NCBI GenBank assembly: GCA_017437925.1
Contig: JAFRWQ010000204.1
Location: 1-27,269 of the forward strand
DNA from: Bacillota bacterium
GTDB taxonomy: Bacteria; Bacillota_A; Clostridia; Peptostreptococcales; Anaerovoracaceae
Direction: 5' to 3'
Length of the DNA stretch: 27,269 bases
Shown here: positions 14,348 to 21,025 of the stretch, piece by piece
How the letters are laid out: each line of letters starts with the position of its first letter
Numbering within the stretch: position 1 is the first letter of the stretch
The notes under the pieces: model-generated
The model's input: the letters and a program-made list of their open reading frames with translations, nothing else
What the model was told of the DNA's origin: nothing
Database searches by the model: none
Translations under genes and position numbers: made by a program

Positions 14348-15856
14348 CTATTCCTGCCAGTGCCCGTCGTATTCGACTCCCTCATCCAGGGGGATGATGG
14401 GACGGACCACGTTCCTGTAGTCGTACTGCTTAAGATCTATCGGGCACTGCCCCGGGGGATCCGCGGTGACTATGGCGTCGGCTGTCTTTGAGAAGTAGCC
14501 CCTGAAGTGGTTCATCGACTTGAGGCCTATGACGCGGTAGGTGCTCATGTCGCAGCCGGTCATGATGAAGGGCCTGTCGTCGTAGACCTGGAAGCGGTCG
14601 CTGATCAGTATGAGCTCTACGTTGCCCTGGCGCAGCCTGACGCTCTTTCCGTAGTCCATGGGCGCTCCGAAATTGATGGGGGCTGCGGAGATGAGCCTTC
14701 CGTTGGAGAGGTTAAGTATCTCGGCGTCTTTCAGCATCACCGGCCCTCCGTTGACCGGGTCGGTCTTGCCTCCCACCTCCATGGAGATCCTGTCGCCCAC
14801 ATGGAAGTTGGCGTGTATGTAGGCCGCGGCTTCGGGGTCCGTTACGGGGCCCATGATGTAGCCTTTTTTATCCCGTTTTATCATCTCTCTCAGCAGGTGG
14901 GTGCCGTCGCCGGGGGCTCCGCCGCCGGGATTGTCCGAGGCCTCGTTGATTACGACGTAGCCGTCCCTTACGAGGGTCTCGGCCCTGTCCAAAGCCTGGG
15001 CTACCGAGAGGGATTCGCCGGAGAAGTCGTCCTTAAACTGCCATACGTATTCGGCGATCTCAAGGGCTTCCTTTTCGGGCACATAGCCGTCGGCCACCGC
15101 CAGCACCGAGCAGGACGAGCAGGGGGTGTCGGTGGGGGAAAAGCCGAAGAAGAAGCTGGCGTCGAGGAGGCCGTGCTCCTCCTTGTACCTCGCGGTGAAC
15201 TCCATGATCTCCTTGCCCGGGAAGTCTATGGTCCTTCCCGTGGTCGCGGGGATCAGTATTGGCAGCTTTTTAAGGCACATTTTGGGGTCGCGCAGGCCGC
15301 GGATCTTGTATATGAGGTTCTTTGCCGCCATGTAGCCCGCTTCCTCGCAGTCGATGTGGGGTATGGTCTTGATGCCGAAAAGGCCGTCCGAGAGCCTCAC
15401 CATGTCGTGGCTCACGTTGGCGTGGGCGTCAAGGGACGACATCATGGGGATGTCCCCTATGACTTCTCTCACCCTTTCGAAGCAGTAGCTTTCCAGGTCG
15501 GGGGCGTTCTCGGCGCAGCCCGCCCCGTGGACGGCGAAGAAGAAGCCGTCGAACTCGCCCATGTGCTCCTTTATCTGGCCGGTTATGTGGTCCATGGCGT
15601 AGGCAGAGCAGCTTTCCGCCATGAGGGGGCCGGCCCCGAAGTTGCCCGCCTTGGTGGCAAGGTCTATGGGAAGAGGCTCAGCCCCTTCCTCCTCCATGGC
15701 CCTCAAGGCTCCGCCCAGGTAGGTCGCGGTCCCCCTGAACTGGGGTATCACCTGATCCGCCGGGGTCCAGCCCTGAGGCACCAGGGTCTCCCAGGTGGTC
15801 CTGCCCAGGGAAAAGCTGTTGGTCTCGTTGCCGAATTGGCTTATAAGTATTTTCAT
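14348..15856 (-). CDS. M81-family metallopeptidase, MlrC-like (DUF1485)
   Basis: 502 residues, the expected size for the family that includes microcystinase C. Visible: MKILISQFGNETNSF at the N-terminus, FFAVHGAG (107-113), SLDAHANVSHDM (141-152) with putative zinc ligands, TIPHIDCEEAG (164-174), and NPGGGAPGDGTHLL in the middle. MlrC cleaves a linear tetrapeptide of microcystin; most members have unknown substrates and sit near amino-acid or peptide degradation genes, as here. The ATG at 15856 has a GGAAAGGA site; the longer frame upstream includes a terminator hairpin and is not coding. First gene after a terminator-like leader, so its expression and that of the two genes behind it may be regulated separately from the carrier gene. 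Confidence 0.9.
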   Translation of the reverse strand: MKILISQFGNETNSFSLGRTTWETLVPQGWTPADQVIPQFRGTATYLGGALRAMEEEGAEPLPIDLATKAGNFGAGPLMAESCSAYAMDHITGQIKEHMGEFDGFFFAVHGAGCAENAPDLESYCFERVREVIGDIPMMSSLDAHANVSHDMVRLSDGLFGIKTIPHIDCEEAGYMAAKNLIYKIRGLRDPKMCLKKLPILIPATTGRTIDFPGKEIMEFTARYKEEHGLLDASFFFGFSPTDTPCSSCSVLAVADGYVPEKEALEIAEYVWQFKDDFSGESLSVAQALDRAETLVRDGYVVINEASDNPGGGAPGDGTHLLREMIKRDKKGYIMGPVTDPEAAAYIHANFHVGDRISMEVGGKTDPVNGGPVMLKDAEILNLSNGRLISAAPINFGAPMDYGKSVRLRQGNVELILISDRFQVYDDRPFIMTGCDMSTYRVIGLKSMNHFRGYFSKTADAIVTADPPGQCPIDLKQYDYRNVVRPIIPLDEGVEYDGHWQE

Positions 15857-15875
15857 AACGGTCCTTTCCGCGAAT

Positions 15876-15915
15876 AAAAACGGGCACGGCACGCCGTCAA
15901 AGCAAGCCGTGCCCG
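15876..15915 (-). terminator. Terminator/attenuator directly upstream of the M81 gene
   Basis: On the minus strand a perfect 10-bp stem CGGGCACGGC/GCCGTGCCCG (15906-15915 with 15881-15890) with a 15-base loop is followed by TTTTTATT. This is a textbook intrinsic terminator between two same-direction genes. Its U-run ends only 7 bases before the M81 ribosome site, leaving no room for a promoter behind it. Confidence 0.8.
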
Positions 15916-15942
15916 ATCGCTCTTGATCAAGCTGCACTTATG

Positions 15943-15971
15943 ATCATATCAGAAAGATGTTTATCCGTAAA
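15943..15971 (-). promoter_or_regulatory. Candidate promoter for the M81-M20D-aminotransferase unit
   Basis: Minus-strand TTTACG (15966-15971) and TATGAT (15943-15948), spacer 17, overlapping the last codons of the carrier gene. Transcription would start near 15936 and read an 80-base leader that contains the terminator hairpin. Confidence 0.5.
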
Positions 15972-17361
15972 TGGCGCCCCAGTTCATGCTTATGGCGATG
16001 ATGAGGAAGACGGCGCCTATGATCAGATTGGCGAGCAGCCACTTAAGGAAGAACTTGAGCCACTTTCCGTAGGAGATGCCTCCGAAGGCCAGGCCTGCCA
16101 TCAGTACCGAAGACATGGGCAGTATCTGGTTGGTGAAGCCGTCGCCCAGCTGGAAGGCGAGTACGCCGCACTGCTGGGGGATGCCTATGACGGAAGCCAG
16201 CGGGCTCATAATGGGCATGACAGCCGCTGCCTGGCCGGAACCTGAGGTGATGAAGGTGTTGATGATGATGTTGACGAAGTACATGACCAGTCCGGCGAGA
16301 ACAGAGGGCAGGTTGCCCATGAGGGAAGCCAGGCCGTGTACGCAGGTGTGTATGATCTGGCCGTTGGTCATTACGATGCTGATGGCGGCGGAAACGCCGA
16401 CGATCAGGGCGCCGAAGGTGATCTTCTTGGCGCCTTCAACGAAGATGGAGGCGATCTGGCTGGGCTTGAAGCCGTAGATCAGTCCGCAGACGATACCGGT
16501 CAACAGGAAGATGGAGGGGATGGCGTCGTTGGCGCTCCAGGATTTGATGGCGCCGTAGACTATGAACGCAAAGCCTATGATGAAGGCCAGCAGGACCAGC
16601 TTGCGGCGTCCGGTCAGTTCGGGCATGGTCGCCTCGGGATCCTTGGTCACGGCGTCGGGGTCTCCGTAGAGTATGCTGGAGGTGGGATCCTTCTGCAGCT
16701 TCTTGGTGTAGCGGATCAGGTAGTAGCAGCCGAAAGCCCACAGGGCTACGGTGAGCAGGAGCCTGAATCCGAAGCCCGAGAAGACGGGTATGCCGGAGAT
16801 AGTCTGGGCGGTCCCGGTGGTTGCGGCTACGAAGGCGCCGCCCGTAAAGCCCAGGTTCATGCCGGTGCCTACCAGAGCGACGCCCACAAGAGCGTCGGCT
16901 CCCAAGCCGAAGGCTATCGTGAGCCCCAGCGGTATGAACACTACTATGGAGTTTCCGACTCCCACGGCGCCCATGGCGACGAAGCAGGCGAGAAGCAGAG
17001 GAATGACCATATAGAGCCTGTTGCGGAACTTGTTGGCCAGGCGGCCTATTGAAGCCTCCAATGCCTCAGTCCTGTTGATGATCTCCACGCTTCCGGATAT
17101 TACTATTATCATGAAAATGAGTCCGGCTTGCTTTACAAGGCCCTGGGGTATGGCCAGGACCATGTTCCACGGGGAGACCGGCGTCGGGTCCACAAAGTGG
17201 AAGGAGTTAGGATCAAGGACCTTCTTTCCGTTCACCTCGATGGAATCGTAGACTCCGGCGGGAATGATGTAGGTCAGTATTCCCATGATGATTACGAGTC
17301 CGACGATCAATACATATGCGTGAGGCATTTTGAATTTGATCTTTTTCTTCTCAGTATCCAT
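15961..17361 (-). CDS. YfcC/DcuC-family carrier (inner-membrane carboxylate or amino-acid transporter)
   Basis: 466 residues with about 11-12 hydrophobic segments, e.g. AYVLIVGLVIIMGILTYII near the start and LLANLIIGAVFLIIAISM at the end. A cytoplasmic loop of about 35 residues (YTKKLQKDPTSSILYGDPDAV region) splits the halves. The late segment SGSGQAAAVMPIMSPLA followed by FQLGDGFTNQILP is the family signature of the YfcC/DcuC group (Pfam PF03606). Members move C4-dicarboxylates or amino-acid-related compounds; the specific cargo cannot be read. The ATG has an AAAGGG site 8 bases upstream. It lies 57 bases after the DUF4387 gene and is the last gene before a terminator. It supplies the entry step of the cluster. 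Confidence 0.92.
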   Translation of the reverse strand: MDTEKKKIKFKMPHAYVLIVGLVIIMGILTYIIPAGVYDSIEVNGKKVLDPNSFHFVDPTPVSPWNMVLAIPQGLVKQAGLIFMIIVISGSVEIINRTEALEASIGRLANKFRNRLYMVIPLLLACFVAMGAVGVGNSIVVFIPLGLTIAFGLGADALVGVALVGTGMNLGFTGGAFVAATTGTAQTISGIPVFSGFGFRLLLTVALWAFGCYYLIRYTKKLQKDPTSSILYGDPDAVTKDPEATMPELTGRRKLVLLAFIIGFAFIVYGAIKSWSANDAIPSIFLLTGIVCGLIYGFKPSQIASIFVEGAKKITFGALIVGVSAAISIVMTNGQIIHTCVHGLASLMGNLPSVLAGLVMYFVNIIINTFITSGSGQAAAVMPIMSPLASVIGIPQQCGVLAFQLGDGFTNQILPMSSVLMAGLAFGGISYGKWLKFFLKWLLANLIIGAVFLIIAISMNWGAIYG

Positions 17362-17418
17362 TTTTTTTACCCTTTCTTAACAGAAGATTTAAAACAAGAT
17401 GCAGCTTGTTGAGAAGAC

Positions 17419-17745
17419 TCAGGCATCCGGCAGCTCGATCTCCGCGTTCATCAGCGGGAAGTGCTGCTGGGCTCCGTATACGTCTCTTTCCTGCAGCGCC
17501 CCGGAGGGGTAGGGCCTGATGATGGTCGCCTTGATGGCCCTGGCGTTGGGGAAATAGACTATGCTTATGATGTTCTCCTCAGGCGTGTGGTAGAGCCGGG
17601 AGATAAGTTCCTTGTTGATCGCGTCGGCGTTCTTTAAGAGCTCGAAGGTCTCCTGATCCTTGAGCAGGACGTCGAGGGTGAGCTCAAAGGGCCCCGCGTT
17701 CTTGGAACGTATTACGCTGGCGACATCGCGAAGCTTTACTTTCAT
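17419..17745 (-). CDS. DUF4387 family protein
   Basis: 108 residues, soluble, no signal peptide. It begins LRDVASVIRSKNAGPFELTLDVLL and has a central YHTPEENIISIVYFPNARAIKATI segment, which I recognise as DUF4387. The family is usually encoded right after AtuA/DUF1446 proteins, and its first strands recall the C-terminal domain of full-length AtuA proteins, so it may be a separated AtuA C-terminal domain that completes the enzyme. Here the start ATG overlaps the AtuA stop by four bases (ATGA at 17742-17745), which keeps their amounts equal and fits a complex. No catalytic role has been established that I know of. Confidence 0.88.
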   Translation of the reverse strand: MKVKLRDVASVIRSKNAGPFELTLDVLLKDQETFELLKNADAINKELISRLYHTPEENIISIVYFPNARAIKATIIRPYPSGALQERDVYGAQQHFPLMNAEIELPDA

Positions 17746-19109
17746 CGGGCACCGCCTCCTATCGTTTCATAGGTATATCTGAACAGCGAAGCCGGATCCT
17801 TTGAGCGGAGCAGGCCGTAAACGCTGAACACATATACGGGTCCAACGGGTATGTCGGAAGGCGAGAAGGGGAAGGCCAGGTTGCCGGCCGTCGCTATCCT
17901 TCCGGGATAACCGTAATGCAGCAGGGTGGATCTGGCCACCGAGCAGACCGCGCTGGCGTGCTCCTGGGTATCGGCCACCGCGTCTATGATGATGCAGACC
18001 TCGTGGGACGTTATGACCGGATCGGGCTCCAGCTCTCCCATGACGCCGTCCTTGCCGTAGACTATGAAGTCGAGGCGGTAGTCGAAGTCGGCGGAGAGGT
18101 TCTCGGCTGTGCGCTTTTTAAGGCCCTCCAGGGTCGCGTCGATCTGGGAAATGAAGACCGGATCCCTGTTGGCGCAGATGGAGACCGTCCTGTAGCCGGC
18201 CAGCTTAGCTCCTTCGAGCTTTACCGAGGGCACCGCTTCGGGAATGAACCTGCTGCCCCTGACCTTGACGCATCTGTCGGACCAGGCTTCGAAGGTGCAC
18301 TGCGAGATGTCCAGAAGGCCGCCGGGCCCGGGAAGCTTCATGGGATCGGTCTTCTCGTAGAGGGTGTGGGCCGATACCGAAAGCGGGGTGCACTTCCTCA
18401 TGGGGTTCAGGGGCTCGACGCGGTAGTAATCGTCTCCCAGGTAGCCCATTATGGGGTCGGACCCGCTGCCAGGGGTCGCGCATATGGCGGCGCACTCCAG
18501 GAGCTTTCCCAGGTGTATGGCGAGAGCCCTGTCGTATCCAGCCCTTATGGCGGGAGCGGCGAAAGCCGCGGGGTCGTAGCAGCGCCCGCAGATCACGACC
18601 TGGGCGCCCTCGTCCAGGGCCCTGATTATGGGCTCGACGCCCATCTGGGCCACGATGTGGGTGCTGTCCTTGATGTCCCTTTCTGTGATCACCGGGGCGG
18701 GGTAGAGGCGCTCTATGTTGCCCTCCTTCAGCTGCCCGACCAGAAAATCCTTGTCGAATTCGGAGGAGATCACCGCGAGCTTAAAGGAAAGCCCGTTTTC
18801 GGCTGCGATCTCCTTAAGGGAGTTGATCTCCCTTGCCACGTGGACGTCCGCGCCCGAGCCTCCGCTGGTGCCTATGACCATGGGGATGCCCAGCTCGCAG
18901 GCGGCCTTAAGCATGAGGGTCATGTCCCTCTTCACCGCCGAAGCGTTGGTAAAGGGCTTGCCGCTGCCCAGATAATAGGGACCCGGATCCGTGGACCCTC
19001 CGTCGCAGGCGATAAGGTCGGGCTTCAGGGCAACTCCTCTCATAAAGGAGTCCTCGGGAAAGCCGTAGCCTACGATCCCCGTCGGAGAGAGGATCTTATA
19101 CTCCTTCAA
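17742..19109 (-). CDS. AtuA-family protein (DUF1446)
   Basis: 455 residues from the TTG at 19109. The frame also has a GTG at 19118, but that GTG abuts the AGGAGG ribosome site, while the TTG lies 8 bases behind it, so TTG is preferred. The protein matches the AtuA/DUF1446 family (Pfam PF07287): IACDGGSTDPGPYYLGSG near residue 35, GTSGGSGADVHV near 85, VICGRCYDPAAFAAPAI near 170. AtuA was named from acyclic terpene utilisation in Pseudomonas, but its reaction is not settled and members occur in many carboxylate and amino-acid pathways. It lacks the C-terminal domain of long AtuA proteins, which appears instead as the overlapping DUF4387 gene. It follows the hydro-lyase beta gene after 12 bases. 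Confidence 0.88.
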   Translation of the reverse strand: MKEYKILSPTGIVGYGFPEDSFMRGVALKPDLIACDGGSTDPGPYYLGSGKPFTNASAVKRDMTLMLKAACELGIPMVIGTSGGSGADVHVAREINSLKEIAAENGLSFKLAVISSEFDKDFLVGQLKEGNIERLYPAPVITERDIKDSTHIVAQMGVEPIIRALDEGAQVVICGRCYDPAAFAAPAIRAGYDRALAIHLGKLLECAAICATPGSGSDPIMGYLGDDYYRVEPLNPMRKCTPLSVSAHTLYEKTDPMKLPGPGGLLDISQCTFEAWSDRCVKVRGSRFIPEAVPSVKLEGAKLAGYRTVSICANRDPVFISQIDATLEGLKKRTAENLSADFDYRLDFIVYGKDGVMGELEPDPVITSHEVCIIIDAVADTQEHASAVCSVARSTLLHYGYPGRIATAGNLAFPFSPSDIPVGPVYVFSVYGLLRSKDPASLFRYTYETIGGGAR

Positions 19110-19121
19110 TTTGACCACCTC

Positions 19122-19745
19122 CTAATACAGTTTCGTGTATTTGTAATCCTTGCCTATGCCGAGTTTTTCAAGGGCTTTGTCCCTGTTGGCGTTGACCTCG
19201 GCCTCGTGAGCCTCGTAAAGGTTGTTTCCCCTGCAGTCTATGTCGACCACGAAGGGTCCCAGCTCGTCAAGCTCCATGTGCCAGGTCGCCTCTATTGTGC
19301 CCAGCTCGTCGAAGAGGTCCACTCCCTCGACCTTTATGCTGTCGACCCAGCAGCAGGGGCTCACGCTCTGGGGCGAGACGTGGACGCATTTCTTCTTTTT
19401 CATCATTTCCATGGTCTCTTCGCCCATGGTGGTCTTTCCAACGATCATCTTCAGCTTCCACTGATCGACGGTCCTTGCGCCCCATTTCTCGAAGCGTATG
19501 CTCGAGGTCGGCATGAAGGATATGAGCTTCCACTTGCCGTCCTCGTTGAGAATTATGGGGCCGACGTGGATGAGCACGTCCCTTTCTCCCGGGACCAGGG
19601 GAAAGTCGTGGCCCTCGTCCAGGACCCAGCGGTGCAGCCTTGAGCGGCAGGTAAAGGCCTTGCCTGAAATGTAGACCACATCGCCCACGGAAAGCTGTTC
19701 AATGTCGGCGTCACTAAGCGGCGCGGTAAGATGATATTCCGCCAT
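19122..19745 (-). CDS. Class I fumarase/tartrate-dehydratase-type hydro-lyase, beta subunit
   Basis: 207 residues. The start is the ATG at 19745 with GGAGGAAGG ahead of it; a longer frame into the alpha gene is not coding. The protein begins YHLTAPLSDADIEQLSVGDVVYISGKAFTCRS..., the typical beta-subunit opening, and ends with FVVDIDCRGNNLYE, the usual conserved late motif (xVxDxxGNxLY). The middle differs from standard fumarase: MPTSSIRFEKW stands where GPTTSxRM is common, and IVGKTTMGEETMEMM where IGKGGM is common. The fold assignment is firm and partnership with the alpha gene (5-base gap) is clear, but the substrate (fumarate, tartrate, mesaconate or another hydroxy acid) cannot be told. 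Confidence 0.88.
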   Translation of the reverse strand: MAEYHLTAPLSDADIEQLSVGDVVYISGKAFTCRSRLHRWVLDEGHDFPLVPGERDVLIHVGPIILNEDGKWKLISFMPTSSIRFEKWGARTVDQWKLKMIVGKTTMGEETMEMMKKKKCVHVSPQSVSPCCWVDSIKVEGVDLFDELGTIEATWHMELDELGPFVVDIDCRGNNLYEAHEAEVNANRDKALEKLGIGKDYKYTKLY

Positions 19746-19750
19746 AGTAT

Positions 19751-20668
19751 CTACCTTCCTCCGAACCAGTTCGGGCTCTTCATCTCTTCCACAGTGCCGT
19801 CGGCTTTTATCCTGGCGCTCGCCCTGCGGGCGACCATGCAGTTGGAGCTGGTGGCGACACATATGCCTGCTATATGGGTATAGGAGTATTCAACGTTGAC
19901 GGCGAAGACCGAGGTGGTCCCGCCTATGCCCATAACTCCTACCTTGAGGCTGTTGATGGCTTCGTAAAGGTCTTCCTCGATCTGCCTGAACATGGGCTCG
20001 GGGTTGTGGGACCCGACCGTGCGCAGGCATGCCGCTTCTTTGGCGATGTTGGCCGCGATGTTGGCCGTTCCTCCTATGCCGACTCCCAGTATGTTGGGCG
20101 GACAGATACCTCCCGAGCGGGTCGCGTCGACGAAGGAATCGATGACGAACTTCTCTATGCCCTTTATGCCGTCGGCGAAGGCCACAACTCTGTGGCGGGT
20201 GCCGCCGAAGCATTCGCTGCCGCCTCCCTTGGCCGCGTAGCTGATCTCGATATCCTCTCCGGGCACGAACTGGTAGGTGAAGCCGGGGATATTGGGACCG
20301 ATGTTGTCGCCGGGATCGAAGCCGGTAAGAGGATGCTTCATCGTGGAGCGCAGATAGCCCTTCTCGGTGGCGAGCCTTACGGCGTCGCGGGCTCCTTCCT
20401 CAAGGCCCATGAAGCCGCCCTCAAGCCTGCAGTCGTTGCCGACCTTGAAGAAGAACAGGGGCCAGCCCGTATCGGGGCAGGCGGGAATGTCCCTCTCCCT
20501 GGCGTTGCAAATGCTCTCGTAGGTGCGGATGAGGCCTTCTTTAGCCGCGGGACGTTCTTCCTTTTCGATGGCCCTGCTGAACGCTTCTCTGACGTCGGGA
20601 GCCAGGTCCGTCGCGCCTTTGTGTATCGTGTCGAATATTACTTTAGTGTACAACTCCTTTGATATCAT
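19751..20668 (-). CDS. Class I fumarase/tartrate-dehydratase-type hydro-lyase, alpha subunit ([4Fe-4S])
   Basis: 305 residues, right for the catalytic alpha subunit. Three cysteines stand where the [4Fe-4S] cluster is bound: CPDTG (Cys64), GGICPPNILGVGIGG (Cys189) and EAACLRTVGSHNPEP (Cys214). The active-site segment reads AAKGGGSECFGGTRHR (146-160), while the form I know from fumarases and TtdA is GGGSEN followed by Met/Lys-Ser; the change suggests another substrate. Enzymes of this family reversibly remove water from hydroxy-acids and are oxygen-sensitive. It is the first gene of the minus-strand operon, with a 90-base leader and a predicted regulator-dependent promoter. The ATG at 20668 has an AGGGGG site 10 bases upstream. 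Confidence 0.9.
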   Translation of the reverse strand: MISKELYTKVIFDTIHKGATDLAPDVREAFSRAIEKEERPAAKEGLIRTYESICNARERDIPACPDTGWPLFFFKVGNDCRLEGGFMGLEEGARDAVRLATEKGYLRSTMKHPLTGFDPGDNIGPNIPGFTYQFVPGEDIEISYAAKGGGSECFGGTRHRVVAFADGIKGIEKFVIDSFVDATRSGGICPPNILGVGIGGTANIAANIAKEAACLRTVGSHNPEPMFRQIEEDLYEAINSLKVGVMGIGGTTSVFAVNVEYSYTHIAGICVATSSNCMVARRASARIKADGTVEEMKSPNWFGGR

Positions 20669-20688
20669 AAATGAGCTGCCCCCTATCC

Positions 20689-20704
20689 GGGCGCCTTTGC
20701 GCCC
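20689..20704 (-). other. Leader hairpin in front of the hydro-lyase operon
   Basis: GGGCGC-AAAG-GCGCCC on the minus strand, a 6-bp GC stem, a few bases upstream of the ribosome site. A further GC-rich region (GCGC/GCGC) precedes it. It could slow translation initiation or protect the 5' end; no riboswitch family is recognised. Confidence 0.4.
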
Positions 20705-20765
20705 TTGCGCTTGCGCGGGCGGCGCTGTCCCGTGACGGAAATGCCAGGAATCGCCCCCTGGTTAA

Positions 20766-20831
20766 ATTGTATAAACGATAAGGGAAAAAGAAAATTGCAG
20801 ATATTTTCCAAAACATTGCATTTCGTCCAAG
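20766..20831 (-). promoter_or_regulatory. AraC-dependent promoter and operator (copy B) of the hydro-lyase operon
   Basis: Read on the minus strand: two direct half-sites TGCAAT (ATTGCA on plus at 20815-20820 and 20794-20799, 21 bp apart), then 22 bases, then TACAAT (20766-20771). No good -35 hexamer is present; the second half-site ends where the -35 box would begin. This is the layout of class II AraC-type activation. The flanking bases match copy A at 9375. Predicted transcription start near 20758. Confidence 0.65.
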
Positions 20832-20941
20832 AATGATGCAGAAATACCGTTCGCGGGGGAGAAAACGCGGGCCCTGAGCGAAAAAATGCGGTAATACGGA
20901 AAAACGCCGAAGCTTTAATGGCAGATCCGGCGGTGACGGTA

Positions 20942-20972
20942 AAAGGCCCGGTCCTTTTGGGACCGGGCCTTT
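20942..20972. terminator. Intrinsic terminator after the UPF0182 gene
   Basis: AAAGGCCCGGTCC (20942-20954), loop TTTTG, GGACCGGGCCTTT (20960-20972): a 13-bp stem with A/T ends. On the minus strand it is followed by TTTT and ends transcription from the UPF0182 gene before the hydro-lyase promoter. Confidence 0.8.
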
Positions 20973-21020
20973 CTTTGAAAATTAAGCCTCCGCGGTTTTG
21001 ATTTAATTGTTATATAACAA
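20945..21020. repeat. Copy 2 of the hairpin-plus-palindrome element (right flank of catabolic cluster)
   Basis: Same parts in the same order as copy 1: GGCCCGGTCCTT (20945-20956), GGTTTTGATT (20994-21003), and the 14-base palindrome TTGTTATATAACAA (21007-21020), which lies 5 bases from the UPF0182 stop codon. Bases 20832-20941 between this element and the operator show no gene. Confidence 0.55.
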
Positions 21021-21025
21021 ATGTT

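Noticed and set aside
14507..15877. 456-codon plus-strand open frame
   Set aside because: Antisense shadow of the M81 gene, caused by high GC and codon bias.
17916..19643. 575-codon open frame on the plus strand opposite AtuA and the hydro-lyase beta gene
   Set aside because: It is the antisense of two well-recognised genes; its translation is Gly/Val/His/Asp-rich with no family resemblance and it has no ribosome site.
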